DNA of 64,000 bases, from positions 4,402,001 through 4,466,000 of the forward strand of contig CM046304.1 of NCBI GenBank assembly GCA_025267735.1, written 5' to 3'. Both the position numbers and the translations under genes were made by a program. The notes under the pieces are model-generated. The model ran no database searches and had not been told where the DNA came from. It saw nothing but the letters and a program-made list of their open reading frames with translations. Origin of the DNA: Mactra quadrangularis (lineage: Eukaryota; Mollusca; Bivalvia; Venerida; Mactridae). Every line of letters starts with the position of its first letter. The stretch's first letter is position 1. Below are positions 60,401 through 63,683 of the stretch, piece after piece.

Positions 60401-62886
60401 TTTATGTACTTTAAACATCATACTTTCCTACAAGAAGACTCAATTTGTAGAAAATATTGAATTGTAATTGAAAAGATGAAAAAATATTCGGCTCTCTGAG
60501 GGACTAATTTACTTGTGGTGGCAGTGGTTATTGATTTGATAAAGGGAAATAACCGCTGCTGGTAGTTTGCTTGTCAAGATGAATCAATTTTTAGGAACAA
60601 AGCTGGAGAATAACTCCATAGCCACCGACGGGTTTACAAATTTAAACGATGGATTCGATAGTTTAGGACATCTGATAACGCGACACAGTCAGCAGGTGCC
60701 CGTTTAATTTAGCGAAATGGATGTAACGGAACGAAATGACACAGAATAAACAAAAAGTTTTCAAATTTGGGATACAGTAGAGTCTGAAATTACAATAGAT
60801 TATAGATACATTAGTTTGCCCCAAACAAACAAAAAAACTTACATCATGGCCATAGTCTATAGGATCTGGCGGTCCACCATTAAATTTTCTGAAAATAATA
60901 GAGTAGACTTATGATATTATTTTTCATTTTCCGCTGGTACAAATTTGGGAAAAGGAAAGATACAAAATTTCCACTTCAAGATTTAACTAAAATCAGGGAT
61001 TCTATATAATAGGGATTTATAACGAAGTGCTTTTTTGAATATTCACCGTATTCACTGTCTATAACTAGCTGTACAAACTATTCCAGAGTTTAAAAACTTG
61101 ATTTGTATTTTTGTTCATGTCTTCCACTCAACTTGTGAATGTTTCTGAAGTTTTTGACAAAAAATTGTCGCAATTATGACCGAAAATATGTCTTTAGGGC
61201 TAAAAATAGCAGATCAGCAGGAAAATGCATTATTTTGTTACACAGTCAGTGAGCGTAATTTACCTCAAAATCATCTACAAACACCTTTTTCCTAACCTTT
61301 ATGTTAATTTGAATGGTATGGTACACAATTTCAGGTAAATATCTTTATATAAACTAGTTATATTAGTTATCCGTATGGGCTGAAAAAAATAGTGAAGACA
61401 GTAAAATTTGATGAAAATCTATGTCGTTACAAGTTGTTATATAAAATCCCTGCTAAAATGTCATATTGTCTGGGAAAGTAAAAATTGTAGTTTATCGTCC
61501 CACTTGCATGTCTTCTTATAAGTTACAAGACTGCTACAAGGCAAGACTCAACATAAATTTTTGAGGTATGTGGCTGGATTGGACAACCAGCTGCTGCTAG
61601 CGGCTAGCTACATATTTTTACTTGCCCATACCATGATTACTAGCAGTAACAAGTTACCCCAAGGCTGAACTGTATTTTTCTTGTTACACATATTTTCAAT
61701 GTGATGTTTGTATGTTTCTATTAGTCATTTTTTTTTTATAACTCTAGCCACTGCCAATAACTGAATGCAACAGACATTGAAATAGCGCATAGGGATGGAA
61801 AAACTAGCTGAAGGTCTTCAGCAAACCCGTGTGTATACTGTTAATGAATGGGTAATGCCCCCATCTAATAAAAATCAAAATGTAAAAAAGCGGCTTATTA
61901 TATTTTGGAAGCCAGAATTAGTAAAAGTCAGTGGCTAGTGTTACGGAGTTAGGAAAAGTCAGTGGCTAGAGTTATGGTATCGTAACTCTAGACCTAGGTT
62001 CTAGTGTTACTGAAGTTCTGTAACTTTAGACAACCCTGAGCGTATGTTTCAACATTTGAGCGATAAGTTATAGAGTTAGATTATGATTGGGACTGACAAT
62101 GTATAATTTGGACAGAATTGAAATCTTTTTATTTAATACTCTAGAAATCGTCTATTTGAATTTCCTATAAATATTTGCTTAAAATTCCGTCCAAAACTAG
62201 ATTCTATACATATTCAGTTCAAATTACTATCCAACTCTATAACTTATCGCTCAAGTTAACTTAGTATGTGACACTTTGATGACGACAATGTCATATTGCC
62301 GTATGTTTAACATCCTGTAAGTTTATTAGTAATATCCAAAATGGCGGGTGTAATAACAATAGGATAAGTCACGTCGGTAATTATTTGTTAATTTCGAGTA
62401 ATGATGAATAAAAACAAGTTTTCAGATGTTTAAAAGTTGAAACATACGCATGTTATTTGACTTCCGTAACTCTAACTAACCCTCACACGGGTGGTCTACA
62501 GTTACAGAACTTCCGTAACTCTTGAACCTGGGTCTAGAGTTACGATACCGTAACTCTAGCCACTGCCTTAGGAAAAACCCACAATTTGATTTTGATTTCC
62601 GAATAATTGTCAAGGCCAGAACATGAAAAAACCATACATCTTCGTGTTTATGTAATAACTGTGAAACAAAAAGTATAATTAGATTTGGTAACAAATAGAA
62701 ATAAATGTCAAACCAAAAGTGAAAAAATGACAATGGGTTTAGTCAGAATAAGATAATGTCTTGAGATTCTTACTCAAGTGTAGGTAAAATATAGTTGTTT
62801 TTGATATCTTCTATGTAGGCCCCGAGATTGGCAGTACCTTCAACCACAAACACAACATCAGCTGGCGTCTTGTCCAGGGCAACCAT
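21298..62886 (-). CDS. MED25: Mediator complex subunit 25 (21 coding exons)
   Basis: Mediator subunit linking activators and nuclear receptors to RNA polymerase II. The 21 exons total 2532 nt (843 codons plus stop); all junctions are GT-AG and phase-compatible. Domains: vWA, residues about 9-190 ([25 protein letters not shown]; the metal-site DxSxS is absent, as in the family), for Mediator attachment; Q/S/P-rich linker with poly-Q at 286-347; M/N/G-rich 348-520; ACID/PTOV domain, about 525-678 ([61 protein letters not shown]), the activator-binding module; Q/G/M-rich tail with LRHLL (782-786), comparable to the vertebrate NR box; end [11 protein letters not shown]. Human MED25 is 747 residues; this one has longer linkers. 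The start is the only ATG ahead of the conserved vWA strand. It is convergent with ACTL6A. Confidence 0.95.
21539..21925 (+). mobile_element. AGTCCAACAGAATTAACC MITE, copy 1
   Basis: 387 bp with inverted ends ATAGTCCAACAGAATTAACC... and ...GGTTAATTCTGTTGGACTAT flanked by TA. Copies lie at 27467-27857 (inverted) and 55926-56323 (same orientation). It is in MED25 intron 20. Confidence 0.88.
21955..22440 (+). repeat. Dispersed repeat, GATTGGGTGGCTCATTTC family, copy 1
   Basis: Shares with 24100-24425 the stretches GACCAATCAATGCGTAGCTT, GATTGGGTGGCTCATTTCAA and GCGTGACGTAGACGAT. Inverse relatives are at about 51540-51740 and 57280-57560. Confidence 0.75.
22516..22604 (-). CDS. MED25: MED25 exon 20 (poly-Q, LxxLL)
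   Basis: 29 codons plus a shared Val. Glutamines encoded by mixed CAA/CAG, then LRHLLQ. Acceptor atttcag, donor gtaaat. Confidence 0.88.
22640..22790. repeat. Fragment of the CAGGGATTTTATATAAC family
   Basis: CAGGGATTTTATATAACGGG followed by CACTGTCTATAACTGGCTGT matches the first 110 bp of the element at 60994-61452. The right half is missing. Confidence 0.7.
23089..23225. repeat. Long imperfect hairpin in a MED25 intron
   Basis: Arms of about 60 bp. The core is GGTGACATCATGTCACCTTC against GAAGGTGATGTGATGTCACC (3 mismatches), extended by TTTTCTTCAACTC / GAGTTGAAGAAAA. Probably a foldback MITE. Confidence 0.8.
23981..24490. mobile_element. TIR segment containing the GATTGGGTGGC repeat
   Basis: The left end TTGTTAAATTTTACTCAACT...GTGGTACATTCATTTAACCC is roughly inverse to the right GGGTTTATGTATGTGCCAC..AGTTGAATTAAATTCAACAA. 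The 118-codon ORF through it is not shared by the sister copy at 21955, so I do not call it a gene. Confidence 0.55.
24960..25085 (-). repeat. Short copy of the 'TAGCTCGACT...CTGCTCTTGTT' repeat
   Basis: Begins AACAAGAGCAGTCCACAGAG and ends AGTTGAGCTAAAA, the inverse of the termini at 2578-3024; mostly deleted inside. Confidence 0.65.
25385..25615 (+). repeat. tRNA-derived SINE, family 2
   Basis: + strand head GGGTCTATAGCGTAGCAGGT and TGGGTTTGAATCTTACCC (B-box-like), then a body with CTCCATTAATAAGGTAT and ACCAGGAAAGCTAGGTTAG. It abuts a family-1 SINE in the opposite orientation. Confidence 0.75.
25686..25992 (-). repeat. tRNA-derived SINE, family 1
   Basis: CACTGTAGCAACACATTGTA to CCAACTGAGCTAGCCAGGTA on the + strand; the - strand head is tRNA-like. 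It is diverged from the 28630 copy. Confidence 0.8.
26378..26440. repeat. Small CTCACCTGAG / CTCAGGTGAAC inverted repeat
   Basis: AGCTCACCTGAGAGCTAG at the left and ACGCTCAGGTGAACT at the right enclose about 30 bp. Probably a minimal MITE. Confidence 0.5.
27467..27857 (-). mobile_element. AGTCCAACAGAATTAACC MITE, copy 2 (inverted)
   Basis: Ends ATAGTGCAACAAAATTAACC and GGTTAATTCTGTTAGACTAT. The interior is inverted relative to 21539-21925 (GCCGAAAGCTTCCGATAAAA). Confidence 0.85.
28181..28320. repeat. Near-perfect hairpin in a MED25 intron
   Basis: CATCAATATT.....CTTTATCAAGAAATTAT.TTATGAATCAAATTACAT on the left pairs with ATGTAATTTGATTCATGATATAATTTCTTGATAAAG.....AATATTGATG on the right (arms of about 57 bp, loop of about 24 bp). 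Confidence 0.85.
28630..28938 (-). repeat. tRNA-derived SINE, family 1 (best-preserved copy)
   Basis: - strand: head CCCGGCTAGCTCAATCGGTT, B-box-like GGGTTCAATTCCCGG, body, and a (AAAC)n-like tail (TTTGTTTGTTTG on +). About 300 bp; intronic. Confidence 0.88.
28939..29999. other. Gene-free intronic stretch
   Basis: AT-rich, with a purine-rich patch (29650-29780) and a GCAGCACCCTGCTATTCTGC motif shared with 55840. No gene seen. Confidence 0.5.
30000..30265 (-). repeat. 'TAGCTCGACT' repeat end, with AAAGGGGCAT inverted pair
   Basis: Ends CTTCCAAAAAGTCGAGCTAA, the inverse of 17308. Contains the inverted pair AAGGGGCATCACTCTAAATG / CATTTAGAGTCATGCCCCTT at 30021-30085. Confidence 0.6.
30524..30891. 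mobile_element. AGGGACTTTAGTCAGTTAT MITE, copy 2
   Basis: Inverted ends TTAGGGACTATAGTCAGTTA and TAACTGACTAAAGTCCCTAA. About 85-90% alike by eye to 20461-20820. Confidence 0.88.
31652..31703 (-). CDS. MED25: MED25 exon 19
   Basis: 17 codons plus one base ([17 protein letters not shown]) between gttattag and gtattg. Short, but it joins exons 18 and 20 in phase; the charged Q-rich helix suits the tail. Confidence 0.82.
31890..32146 (-). repeat. tRNA-derived SINE, family 3
   Basis: The + strand ends GGGGTTCGAACCTGGGACCT (B box inverse) and CACTGGACTAC. Body has ACCCATTTACACCTGGGTGA. Relatives: 36495-36680, 51750-51920, 58710-58850. Confidence 0.8.
32620..32795 (-). repeat. tRNA-derived SINE fragment, family 4
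   Basis: The - strand reads GCCGTGGCGTAGTGGTTAGC (A-box-like) and GCGGGTTCAAGCCCGATC (B-box-like). The + strand ORF here is an artefact of the tRNA-like head. Confidence 0.7.
32968..33030 (-). CDS. MED25: MED25 exon 18
   Basis: 21 codons ([21 protein letters not shown]) between tattatag and gtaatt. Low-complexity tail exon, recognised by phase, splice sites and composition. Confidence 0.8.
33059..33180. mobile_element. Truncated TAGGGGTGTAACAATA hAT-like end
   Basis: Left terminus TAGGGGTGTAACAATA with TATTGCAATATA subterminal repeats, as at 51045-51501. No matching right end found. It starts 29 nt upstream (in MED25 sense) of the exon 18 acceptor. Confidence 0.65.
33181..34322 (-). other. 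MED25 intron 17 remainder
   Basis: AT-rich intronic sequence. TGAAATGGATTATACATGTACATTTCA (33276-33302) is a short palindrome. No exon or clear element seen. Confidence 0.5.
34323..34445 (-). CDS. MED25: MED25 exon 17
   Basis: 41 codons ([20 protein letters not shown]...TAPTATQ) between ttttag and gtgagt. M/G/P/Q-rich linker directly after the ACID domain. Confidence 0.87.
34488..35205. mobile_element. CAGGGTTC-family hAT-like copy, interrupted
   Basis: Matches 50261-50653 on both sides of an insertion: TTCATACAGATT, AATTTCCATGA..TTTTCCATGA, then TTTTCATTCATTTTT, AATAGACAT and TTTTCCAG. It lacks clean CAGGG/CCCTG ends. Confidence 0.7.
34648..34936. mobile_element. ATTCGGAAC MITE nested in the previous repeat
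   Basis: 289 bp with TIRs ATTCGGAACAACCTCGGCGA and the inverse AGATCGCCGAGGTAGTTCCG. The 47-bp palindrome at 44161-44207 is made of the same ends. Confidence 0.82.
35208..35763. mobile_element. TA-flanked CAGTCAAACCTG element, 556 bp
   Basis: Ends CAGTCAAACCTGTGTATTGT and the inverse AAGGCAGGTTTGGCGG between TA dinucleotides; inner GACAGAGGGTCACAATACGC. This resembles Tc1/mariner/pogo-type MITEs. No transposase. Confidence 0.75.
35805..36050 (+). repeat. tRNA-derived SINE, family 1 (+ orientation)
   Basis: CACCCGGCTAGATAAGTCAG head, GGTTTGATTCCTGGGATGAG, and the inverse of the family body (CATCATACCACTGA..AAATCATGTAGG). Diverged. Confidence 0.75.
36115..36273 (-). CDS. MED25: MED25 exon 16 (end of ACID domain)
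   Basis: 53 codons ([20 protein letters not shown]...[15 protein letters not shown]) between attgcag and gtaagt. Strongly conserved with vertebrate MED25 ([23 protein letters not shown]). Confidence 0.96.
36268..36388 (-). repeat. Tandem duplication carrying the exon 16 acceptor
   Basis: Two units of about 60 bp, each with ATCCGGCCTG.AAT.TAAAA, AACAACAAAT.AAAGTTGA and AAAAAGCA. The second copy reproduces ..ttacag|GCCGGAT upstream of the real acceptor. Confidence 0.9.
36495..36680 (-). repeat. tRNA-derived SINE, family 3 (partial)
   Basis: CAAGCAGGTGACCGTTGAAT ... GGGGTTTGAACTTGGAACCT ... CTACTAGGCCACTGCTCCA; homologous to 31890-32146 and 51750-51920. Confidence 0.75.
36775..36945 (-). repeat. 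tRNA-derived SINE, family 2 body (partial)
   Basis: CACCTAACCTAGCTTTCCTG, CCCTTCCACAAGGCCAGAC and GGGTATAACCTTCCCGGGTG; matches 55531-55818. Confidence 0.8.
36965..37136 (-). CDS. MED25: MED25 exon 15 (ACID domain)
   Basis: 57 codons after one completing base ([20 protein letters not shown]...KVMGSGF) between atttcag and gtaagt. Matches the vertebrate WPQKLIMQLIPQQLL and PLFRNSR motifs. Confidence 0.95.
37160..37380 (+). repeat. tRNA-derived SINE, family 1 (+ orientation, diverged)
   Basis: GATCTGCTAGCTTAGTTGGT head; body with GTCATGAAATGATTTGTACT and AAATCATGTAGAGCCAGTTG. Confidence 0.72.
37478..37906. mobile_element. hAT-like MITE, 429 bp
   Basis: TIRs TAGGGCTGTCACAATA and TATCGTGACAGCCCTA, flanked by an exact 8-bp duplication ATGTTGAA (37470-37477, 37907-37914). 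Subterminal TATTGCAATA repeats. It lies 59 nt past the exon 14 donor. Confidence 0.93.
37966..38071 (-). CDS. MED25: MED25 exon 14 (start of ACID domain)
   Basis: 34 whole codons ([20 protein letters not shown]...GRNDPD) with split codons on both sides; acceptor atttcag, donor gtaagt. Corresponds to vertebrate GVLEWQEKPKP and TRSL.C.V. Confidence 0.94.
38500..38800. repeat. 57-bp tandem repeat
   Basis: Unit with GAAAATTTCATTCTTAAAAT, ACTGAAATAAACAAATTTCA and TACATATATTAAACATG, about four to five copies. The repeated [18 protein letters not shown] in one frame is an artefact. Confidence 0.88.
38878..39146 (-). mobile_element. ATACCCCCGC element, copy 2
   Basis: AACAAGTAAATCTGTGAGCT ... GCGGGGGTATAAT; full length, with a GACGGACGGACGG tract. 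Sense orientation in MED25 intron 13. Confidence 0.88.
39230..39400 (-). repeat. tRNA-derived SINE, family 2 body (partial)
   Basis: AAGCTCTCCTGGAGCCTTGT, ACCCTTCAACAAGGCAGACA and GATGGGATTTGAACCTGCAC; diverged. Confidence 0.68.
39487..39785 (-). repeat. GTGGTTTCCACATT repeat, copy 2
   Basis: + strand AATGTGGAAACCACATTAAA, GGGAAATAATCCATAATAAA, ACAATAAATGGCAGAAATAT. The same family as 3100-3685 and 56917-57236. Sense to MED25. Confidence 0.82.
39782..40438 (-). repeat. 50-bp tandem array bearing copies of the exon 13 splice donor
   Basis: About a dozen units; + strand unit has TACCTTTCCATATAATAATT and CTATAAAACACAATAATCAA. On the MED25 strand each unit reads ATATGGAAAG|GTATTT, identical to the exon 13 end and donor. 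The units nearest the exon also copy CATAATAGAAATATTATATG. Confidence 0.93.
40412..40558 (-). CDS. MED25: MED25 exon 13
   Basis: 48 codons ([20 protein letters not shown]...HNRNIIWK) plus split Gly codons; acceptor attacag, donor gtattt. NIIWKG|MLEW leads into the ACID domain. The donor lies at the edge of a tandem array. Confidence 0.9.
40941..41206 (-). mobile_element. ATACCCCCGC element, copy 3
   Basis: Full-length copy in MED25 intron 12, sense orientation, with a short GGACGGACGGACG tract. Confidence 0.88.
41346..41630 (-). repeat. tRNA-derived SINE, family 1
   Basis: TAGTTTAACACTGTAGCAAC to TACTAAGCTAGCAAGGCAGC; contains a G-run at about 41508-41524. Diverged. Its tRNA-like head ends 36 nt from exon 12. 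Confidence 0.78.
41667..41940 (-). CDS. MED25: MED25 exon 12
   Basis: 91 codons plus one base ([20 protein letters not shown]...SYPSLPST) between attttcag and gtaagt. Largest exon; M/N/Q/G-rich disordered linker with [11 protein letters not shown]. Confidence 0.88.
42325..42525. repeat. GGGGCCT...AGGCCCC-type repeat fragment
   Basis: GGGCTTTTTTTCAGTACTTG ... GTGCCTGTAAAAGGCCCCTG; related to the phrase at about 2493-2560. Ends uncertain. Confidence 0.45.
42836..43197. mobile_element. 362-bp deletion relative of the C1q-bearing element
   Basis: The left end CATTCGGAACTCCTTGGCCA and following 60 bp match 7342-7405; the middle (GGTGTTGAAGTTAACAAATA, TTTTAGTCCGTAAATTT) matches 7985-8100; the right end (CGAATCCTTTCGAGATTATT) matches 14203-14253. 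TIRs CATTCGGAAC / GTTCCGAATG. Confidence 0.82.
43202..43563. mobile_element. AGGGACTTTAGTCAGTTAT MITE, copy 3
   Basis: Inverted ends TAAGGGACCTTAGTAAGTTA and ATAACTGACTAAAGTCCCTT. Its end is 31 bp from exon 11. Confidence 0.85.
43594..43728 (-). CDS. MED25: MED25 exon 11
   Basis: 45 codons ([20 protein letters not shown]...MTSTSQ) between ttttcag and gtaaat. M/N/Q-rich linker. Confidence 0.86.
43858..43995 (+). repeat. tRNA-derived SINE, family 2 (partial)
   Basis: GGTCTGTAATGCAGTTGGTA head and CAAGTTCAAATCCCACCTG (B-box-like), then TTTCTCCATTAATAAGGTCA. Confidence 0.72.
44072..47172. mobile_element. 3.1-kb element with long terminal inverted repeats and no ORF
   Basis: Outer ends GGGCGCGTTGCCTAACG and the inverse GCTTAAGCAACGCACCC. 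Inner arm landmarks are GACGTCATCGTAGTCCTA (44496-44513) and TAGGACTACGATGACGTC (about 46682-46700), giving arms of roughly 440-490 bp. A relative at 16760-17200 lacks the 2.2-kb interior. No ORF above about 60 codons lies in the interior. It is in MED25 intron 10. Confidence 0.8.
44161..44207. repeat. 47-bp near-perfect palindrome (fused MITE ends)
   Basis: CCATTCGGAACGACCTCGGC joined by GATCATC to GCTGAGGTAGTTCCGAATGG. Nearly nothing but two TIRs of the 34648-34936 family. It sits inside the left arm of the 3.1-kb element. Confidence 0.88.
47340..47643 (-). repeat. tRNA-derived SINE, family 1
   Basis: GATTAAACGCCGTAGCAACA to CCAACTGAGCTAGCCAGGCA. Nearly full length, in MED25 intron 10. Confidence 0.87.
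48052..48236 (-). CDS. MED25: MED25 exon 10 (poly-Q linker)
   Basis: 61 codons after two completing bases ([20 protein letters not shown]...VSQQLQMK) between attacag and gtaaga. Mixed CAA/CAG codons. An ATACCCCCGC element ends 22 nt upstream of the acceptor. Confidence 0.88.
48259..48528 (-). mobile_element. ATACCCCCGC element, copy 4
   Basis: Full length, sense orientation. TTATTAT occurs on both flanks in the MED25 sense. It lies immediately upstream of the exon 10 acceptor. Confidence 0.88.
48706..49948. mobile_element. pogo/Tigger-like non-autonomous element, 1.24 kb
   Basis: TA-flanked ends CAGTCAATTCGCATTATCTC and the inverse GAGATAACGAGAGTTGACTG, with further GTCGACA/TCTCGACTTTTCG repeats. 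A TA target and CAGTC ends are typical of pogo/Tigger. The 114-codon ORF at the left is not transposase-like. Confidence 0.85.
50261..50653. mobile_element. CAGGGTTC hAT-like MITE, 393 bp
   Basis: Ends CAGGGTTCATACAGATTTTG and the inverse CAGTTTGTGGGAACCCTG; interior rich in TTTTCCATGA and its complement-like phrases. A related broken copy is at 34488-35205. Confidence 0.8.
50880..51011 (-). CDS. MED25: MED25 exon 9
   Basis: 43 codons with split ends ([20 protein letters not shown]...NQQTQQ) between attttag and gtaggc. S/P/Q-rich linker after the vWA domain. Confidence 0.85.
51045..51501. mobile_element. hAT-like MITE TAGGGGTGTAAC, 457 bp
   Basis: TIRs TAGGGGTGTAACAATA and the inverse GGTTAACCGTTACACCCCTA, subterminal TATTGCAATATATTGCAATA repeats, and an exact 8-bp duplication CATCAATC (51037-51044, 51502-51509). 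Right-end relic at 54555-54686. Starts 34 nt before exon 9. Confidence 0.94.
51750..51920 (-). repeat. tRNA-derived SINE, family 3 (diverged)
   Basis: CACCTTCAGGCAGGTGATCC ... GTGGTTTTCAAACCATGGAC ... GGACAACTGCTCCA. Confidence 0.7.
52007..52069 (-). CDS. MED25: MED25 exon 8
   Basis: 20 codons with split ends ([20 protein letters not shown]) between attacag and gtaaga. Short, but phase-consistent with exons 7 and 9. Confidence 0.8.
52074..52207. repeat. ATA/ATG trinucleotide-rich microsatellite
   Basis: Runs of AATAATAATAATGATAATG and GATGATAATAAT just upstream of exon 8; continues after the inserted element at 52481-52720. Confidence 0.9.
52208..52480 (-). mobile_element. ATACCCCCGC element, copy 5
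   Basis: Full length, inserted inside an ATA/ATT microsatellite, sense orientation in MED25 intron 7. Confidence 0.88.
52481..52720. repeat. ATA/ATG/ATT microsatellite, second half
   Basis: Degenerate AAT/GAT repeats; the two long + strand ORFs rich in D/N or I/M are produced by it. Confidence 0.9.
52721..52940 (-). repeat. tRNA-derived SINE, family 2 (diverged)
   Basis: AATGGAGGAAAATTGACATC, GGGTATAACCTCCCTGGTGG and a TTACCAACCCGGGTG head inverse; a GAT microsatellite has expanded inside. Confidence 0.72.
52994..53081 (-). CDS. MED25: MED25 exon 7
   Basis: 29 codons plus one base ([20 protein letters not shown]...HGYELE) between attccag and gtatgt. End of the vWA region (vertebrate ..DPRHMVLVRG..). 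Confidence 0.88.
53063..53272 (-). repeat. 70-bp triplication carrying the exon 7 acceptor
   Basis: Three units (53063, 53133, 53203), each with GAATATC.GGTGT.CTAGCC, GGAATA...ATATACATGTA and CTATT.TTAGAACA. The first spans the real intron/exon 7 boundary; the others copy attccag|GCTAG upstream. Confidence 0.94.
53273..53640. repeat. ~85-90-bp tandem repeat next to the exon 7 triplication
   Basis: Four to five units with ACAGAAATTCTGCCT, TTTCAAAATGAGGCTATAAT and AAGCTTTATTACATCATA; shares ACACTGTT.CTATTTTTAGA with the 70-bp units. Confidence 0.88.
53674..53930 (-). mobile_element. ATACCCCCGC element, copy 6
   Basis: Slightly shorter tetranucleotide tract; sense orientation in MED25 intron 6. 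Confidence 0.87.
53931..54554. other. Gene-free intronic stretch
   Basis: AT-rich part of MED25 intron 6; the overlapping + ORFs show no similarity I recognise. The phrase TTTCAAAATCCTGAAATTTC recurs in inverse form nearby. Confidence 0.5.
54555..54686. repeat. Right-end relic of the TAGGGGTGTAAC hAT-like family
   Basis: CATATTGCAATATCAACCAG, TATATCAGTTAACCGTTACA and CATCTA match the last 130 bp of 51045-51501, with decay. Confidence 0.75.
54687..55396. other. Gene-free part of MED25 intron 6
   Basis: AT-rich; no exon, tRNA-like head or TIR pair recognised. Confidence 0.5.
55397..55462 (-). CDS. MED25: MED25 exon 6 (vWA domain)
   Basis: 22 codons ([22 protein letters not shown]) between atttgtag and gtagga; matches vertebrate [21 protein letters not shown]. 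Confidence 0.94.
55531..55818 (-). repeat. tRNA-derived SINE, family 2 (full length)
   Basis: TTTAACGACGTATCAACACA, CCTAACCTAGCTTTCCTGGA, GGGTGGGATTCGAACCTG (B box inverse), and AATTGCACTATCGACCCGGG at the tRNA-like head. Relative at 63684-63893. Confidence 0.87.
55926..56323 (+). mobile_element. AGTCCAACAGAATTAACC MITE, copy 3
   Basis: Same orientation and nearly the same sequence as 21539-21925; ends ATAGTCCAACAG and CTGTTGGACTAT. Confidence 0.9.
56330..56590 (-). repeat. GGTCCTGT...ACAGGACC repeat
   Basis: ACTGGACAGTAGGTCTCATG, TTTACAGGACCAGA and CAGTCGGTCCTGTAAACCTG. Related sequence at 785-1020 in an ACTL6A intron. Confidence 0.6.
56775..56895 (-). CDS. MED25: MED25 exon 5 (vWA domain)
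   Basis: 40 codons after a shared Arg ([20 protein letters not shown]...LANMLAQ) between tttacag and gtaagt. ICNSPPY.LP is the strongest MED25 signature. Confidence 0.96.
56917..57236 (-). repeat. GTGGTTTCCACATT repeat, copy 3
   Basis: GCAATGTGGAAACCACATGA, GGGAAATAATCCATAATAAA, AATAAATGGCAGAAATATAT; ends 21 nt from the exon 5 acceptor. Sense to MED25. Confidence 0.83.
57280..57560 (-). repeat. GATTGGGTGGC-family repeat (inverted relative)
   Basis: Reverse complement contains GATTGGTCGGCCATTTTCAA, GCGTGATGTAGGCTATGTTA and GTGTCGACCAATCAATG, as in 21955-22440. Confidence 0.65.
57599..57768. mobile_element. Short CAGGGCTCTGGACATT MITE
   Basis: CAGGGCTCTGGACATT at the left and AATGTCAAGCTCTG at the right are imperfect inverse ends, about 170 bp apart. 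Confidence 0.55.
58100..58347. mobile_element. TTGACC...GGTCAA MITE, copy 2
   Basis: Inverse ends TTCACCCCGACCTGACCTTT and AAAGGTCATGTCGGGGTCAA; collinear with 19120-19370. Confidence 0.82.
58491..58592 (-). CDS. MED25: MED25 exon 4 (vWA domain)
   Basis: 33 codons with split ends ([20 protein letters not shown]...KRNND) between tttag and gtaact; vertebrate [20 protein letters not shown]. Confidence 0.94.
58710..58850 (-). repeat. tRNA-derived SINE, family 3 (decayed)
   Basis: GATGGGATTCAAACCAAAGC and ACCGCTTGTCCATGCAC resemble a degenerate B-box/head; low confidence. Confidence 0.45.
59280..59404 (-). CDS. MED25: MED25 exon 3 (vWA domain)
   Basis: 41 codons plus two bases ([20 protein letters not shown]...FLSWLDHV) between tttcag and gtaagt; vertebrate YSLVVFNTVDCAPES...FVTWLDGI. 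Confidence 0.93.
59405..60842. other. MED25 intron 2
   Basis: 1.4 kb. Includes TGACGTCA-type CRE-like words (59546, 59803), a SINE-3 fragment at about 60110-60165, and a segment at 60370-60590 that is the inverse of 160-362 (TTATTGATTTGATAAAGGGA / CCCTTTATTAAATCAATAA). No exon seen. Confidence 0.55.
60843..60888 (-). CDS. MED25: MED25 exon 2 (vWA domain)
   Basis: 15 codons after a shared Glu ([15 protein letters not shown]) between tttcag and gtaagt; vertebrate EYFNGGPPAETDFGGDYGG. Confidence 0.92.
60994..61452. mobile_element. CAGGGATT hAT-like MITE, 459 bp
   Basis: Ends CAGGGATTCTATATAAT and the inverse GTTATATAAAATCCCTG, flanked by a 7-bp direct repeat CTAAAAT (60987-60993, 61453-61459). 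Fragment of the same family at 22640-22790. Confidence 0.82.
61960..62565. mobile_element. CAGTGGCTAGAGTTA element with ~80-bp TIRs
   Basis: CAGTGGCTAGAGTTATGGTA...CTCTAGACCTAGGTTC is inverse to GAACCTGGGTCTAGAG...TAACTCTAGCCACTG; inner GAGCGATAAGTTATAGAGTT / AACTCTATAACTTATCGCTC is a second inverted pair. About 606 bp, in MED25 intron 1. Confidence 0.8.
62774..62886 (-). CDS. MED25: MED25 exon 1 (start codon, vWA strand 1)
   Basis: ATG at 62886; 37 codons plus two bases ([20 protein letters not shown]...YILPTL) and donor gtaaga. ADVVFV(I/V)EGTANLG is the MED25 N-terminal signature. Confidence 0.95.
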
Positions 62887-63019
62887 CTTCTAAATGACTG
62901 CCGTTTGTAAAACACCCGTTTTTTATAGAAATACACGAGAAACACGACAATACTGAAATGTTTACGAGGAAGTAAATATTATATCTAAAAGACACTGAGC
63001 GGTAAAAAATACTCAAACA

Positions 63020-63055
63020 AAACGCCCCGCCCCCAATTTTCGATCCCGCCTCTTC
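63020..63055 (-). promoter_or_regulatory. GC boxes in the MED25 promoter region
   Basis: CGCCCCGCCCCCAATT followed by CCCGCCTC about 140-170 bp upstream of the MED25 ATG. GGGGCGGGG on the gene strand is an Sp1/KLF-type site and stands out in AT-rich surroundings. Promoter role is inferred. Confidence 0.55.
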
Positions 63056-63683
63056 ACATTGTAGGTTTAGTTTGCGGATGACAAATAATTATCTGCGGAT
63101 CGTAACATCGACAACCACTTAACGGCGGATCATTAATATTTTTGAATGAAAAAAACGGTATGAAGAAAAAATGAAACACCCGGTCTTACATTAACGTTGA
63201 TCTAGTTTCTAATAATTACAGACTGTGTTTGAAATATATATGATATTTAACCAGTTTAAAGTTCTGTTAATTTGACGAAGATAGAAAGGAAACATAGTTA
63301 TCCAGAACTTATTTATAAAATATGGTGTACATTTCTTATGCCAAGTCATTAAGTCGTAGTTATTATTGTTCCCAATAATAATCAATGGTATTACATAAGT
63401 ACGGAATAACCCATCGTCGGAAAACCACGGTACTCAATATGTTATTATCGTTGACGTAATACCCTGGACTACCGAGGAAGGGAATAATCATACAAATATT
63501 AAATCTACGAACACTATATTTTATATAGCTCGTTTAGAATAACACGATACATTGTTTACATACATTTGTAAAACATAAAATATTGTTTAAATTTGTCTCA
63601 AGGTACCCTAAAAGAGCTATACTAACAGTTGTATTTATAAACTGGCATGAGAAACTAAAAAAAAGCTGTGACCAAAATCTTTT
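63056..63683. other. Upstream flank of MED25
   Basis: AT-rich. The inverse words GTTATTATTGTTCCCAATAA / TTATTATCGTTGACGTAATA (63357-63460) hint at a MITE with ends near 63340 and 63490, unresolved. No gene seen. Confidence 0.45.
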
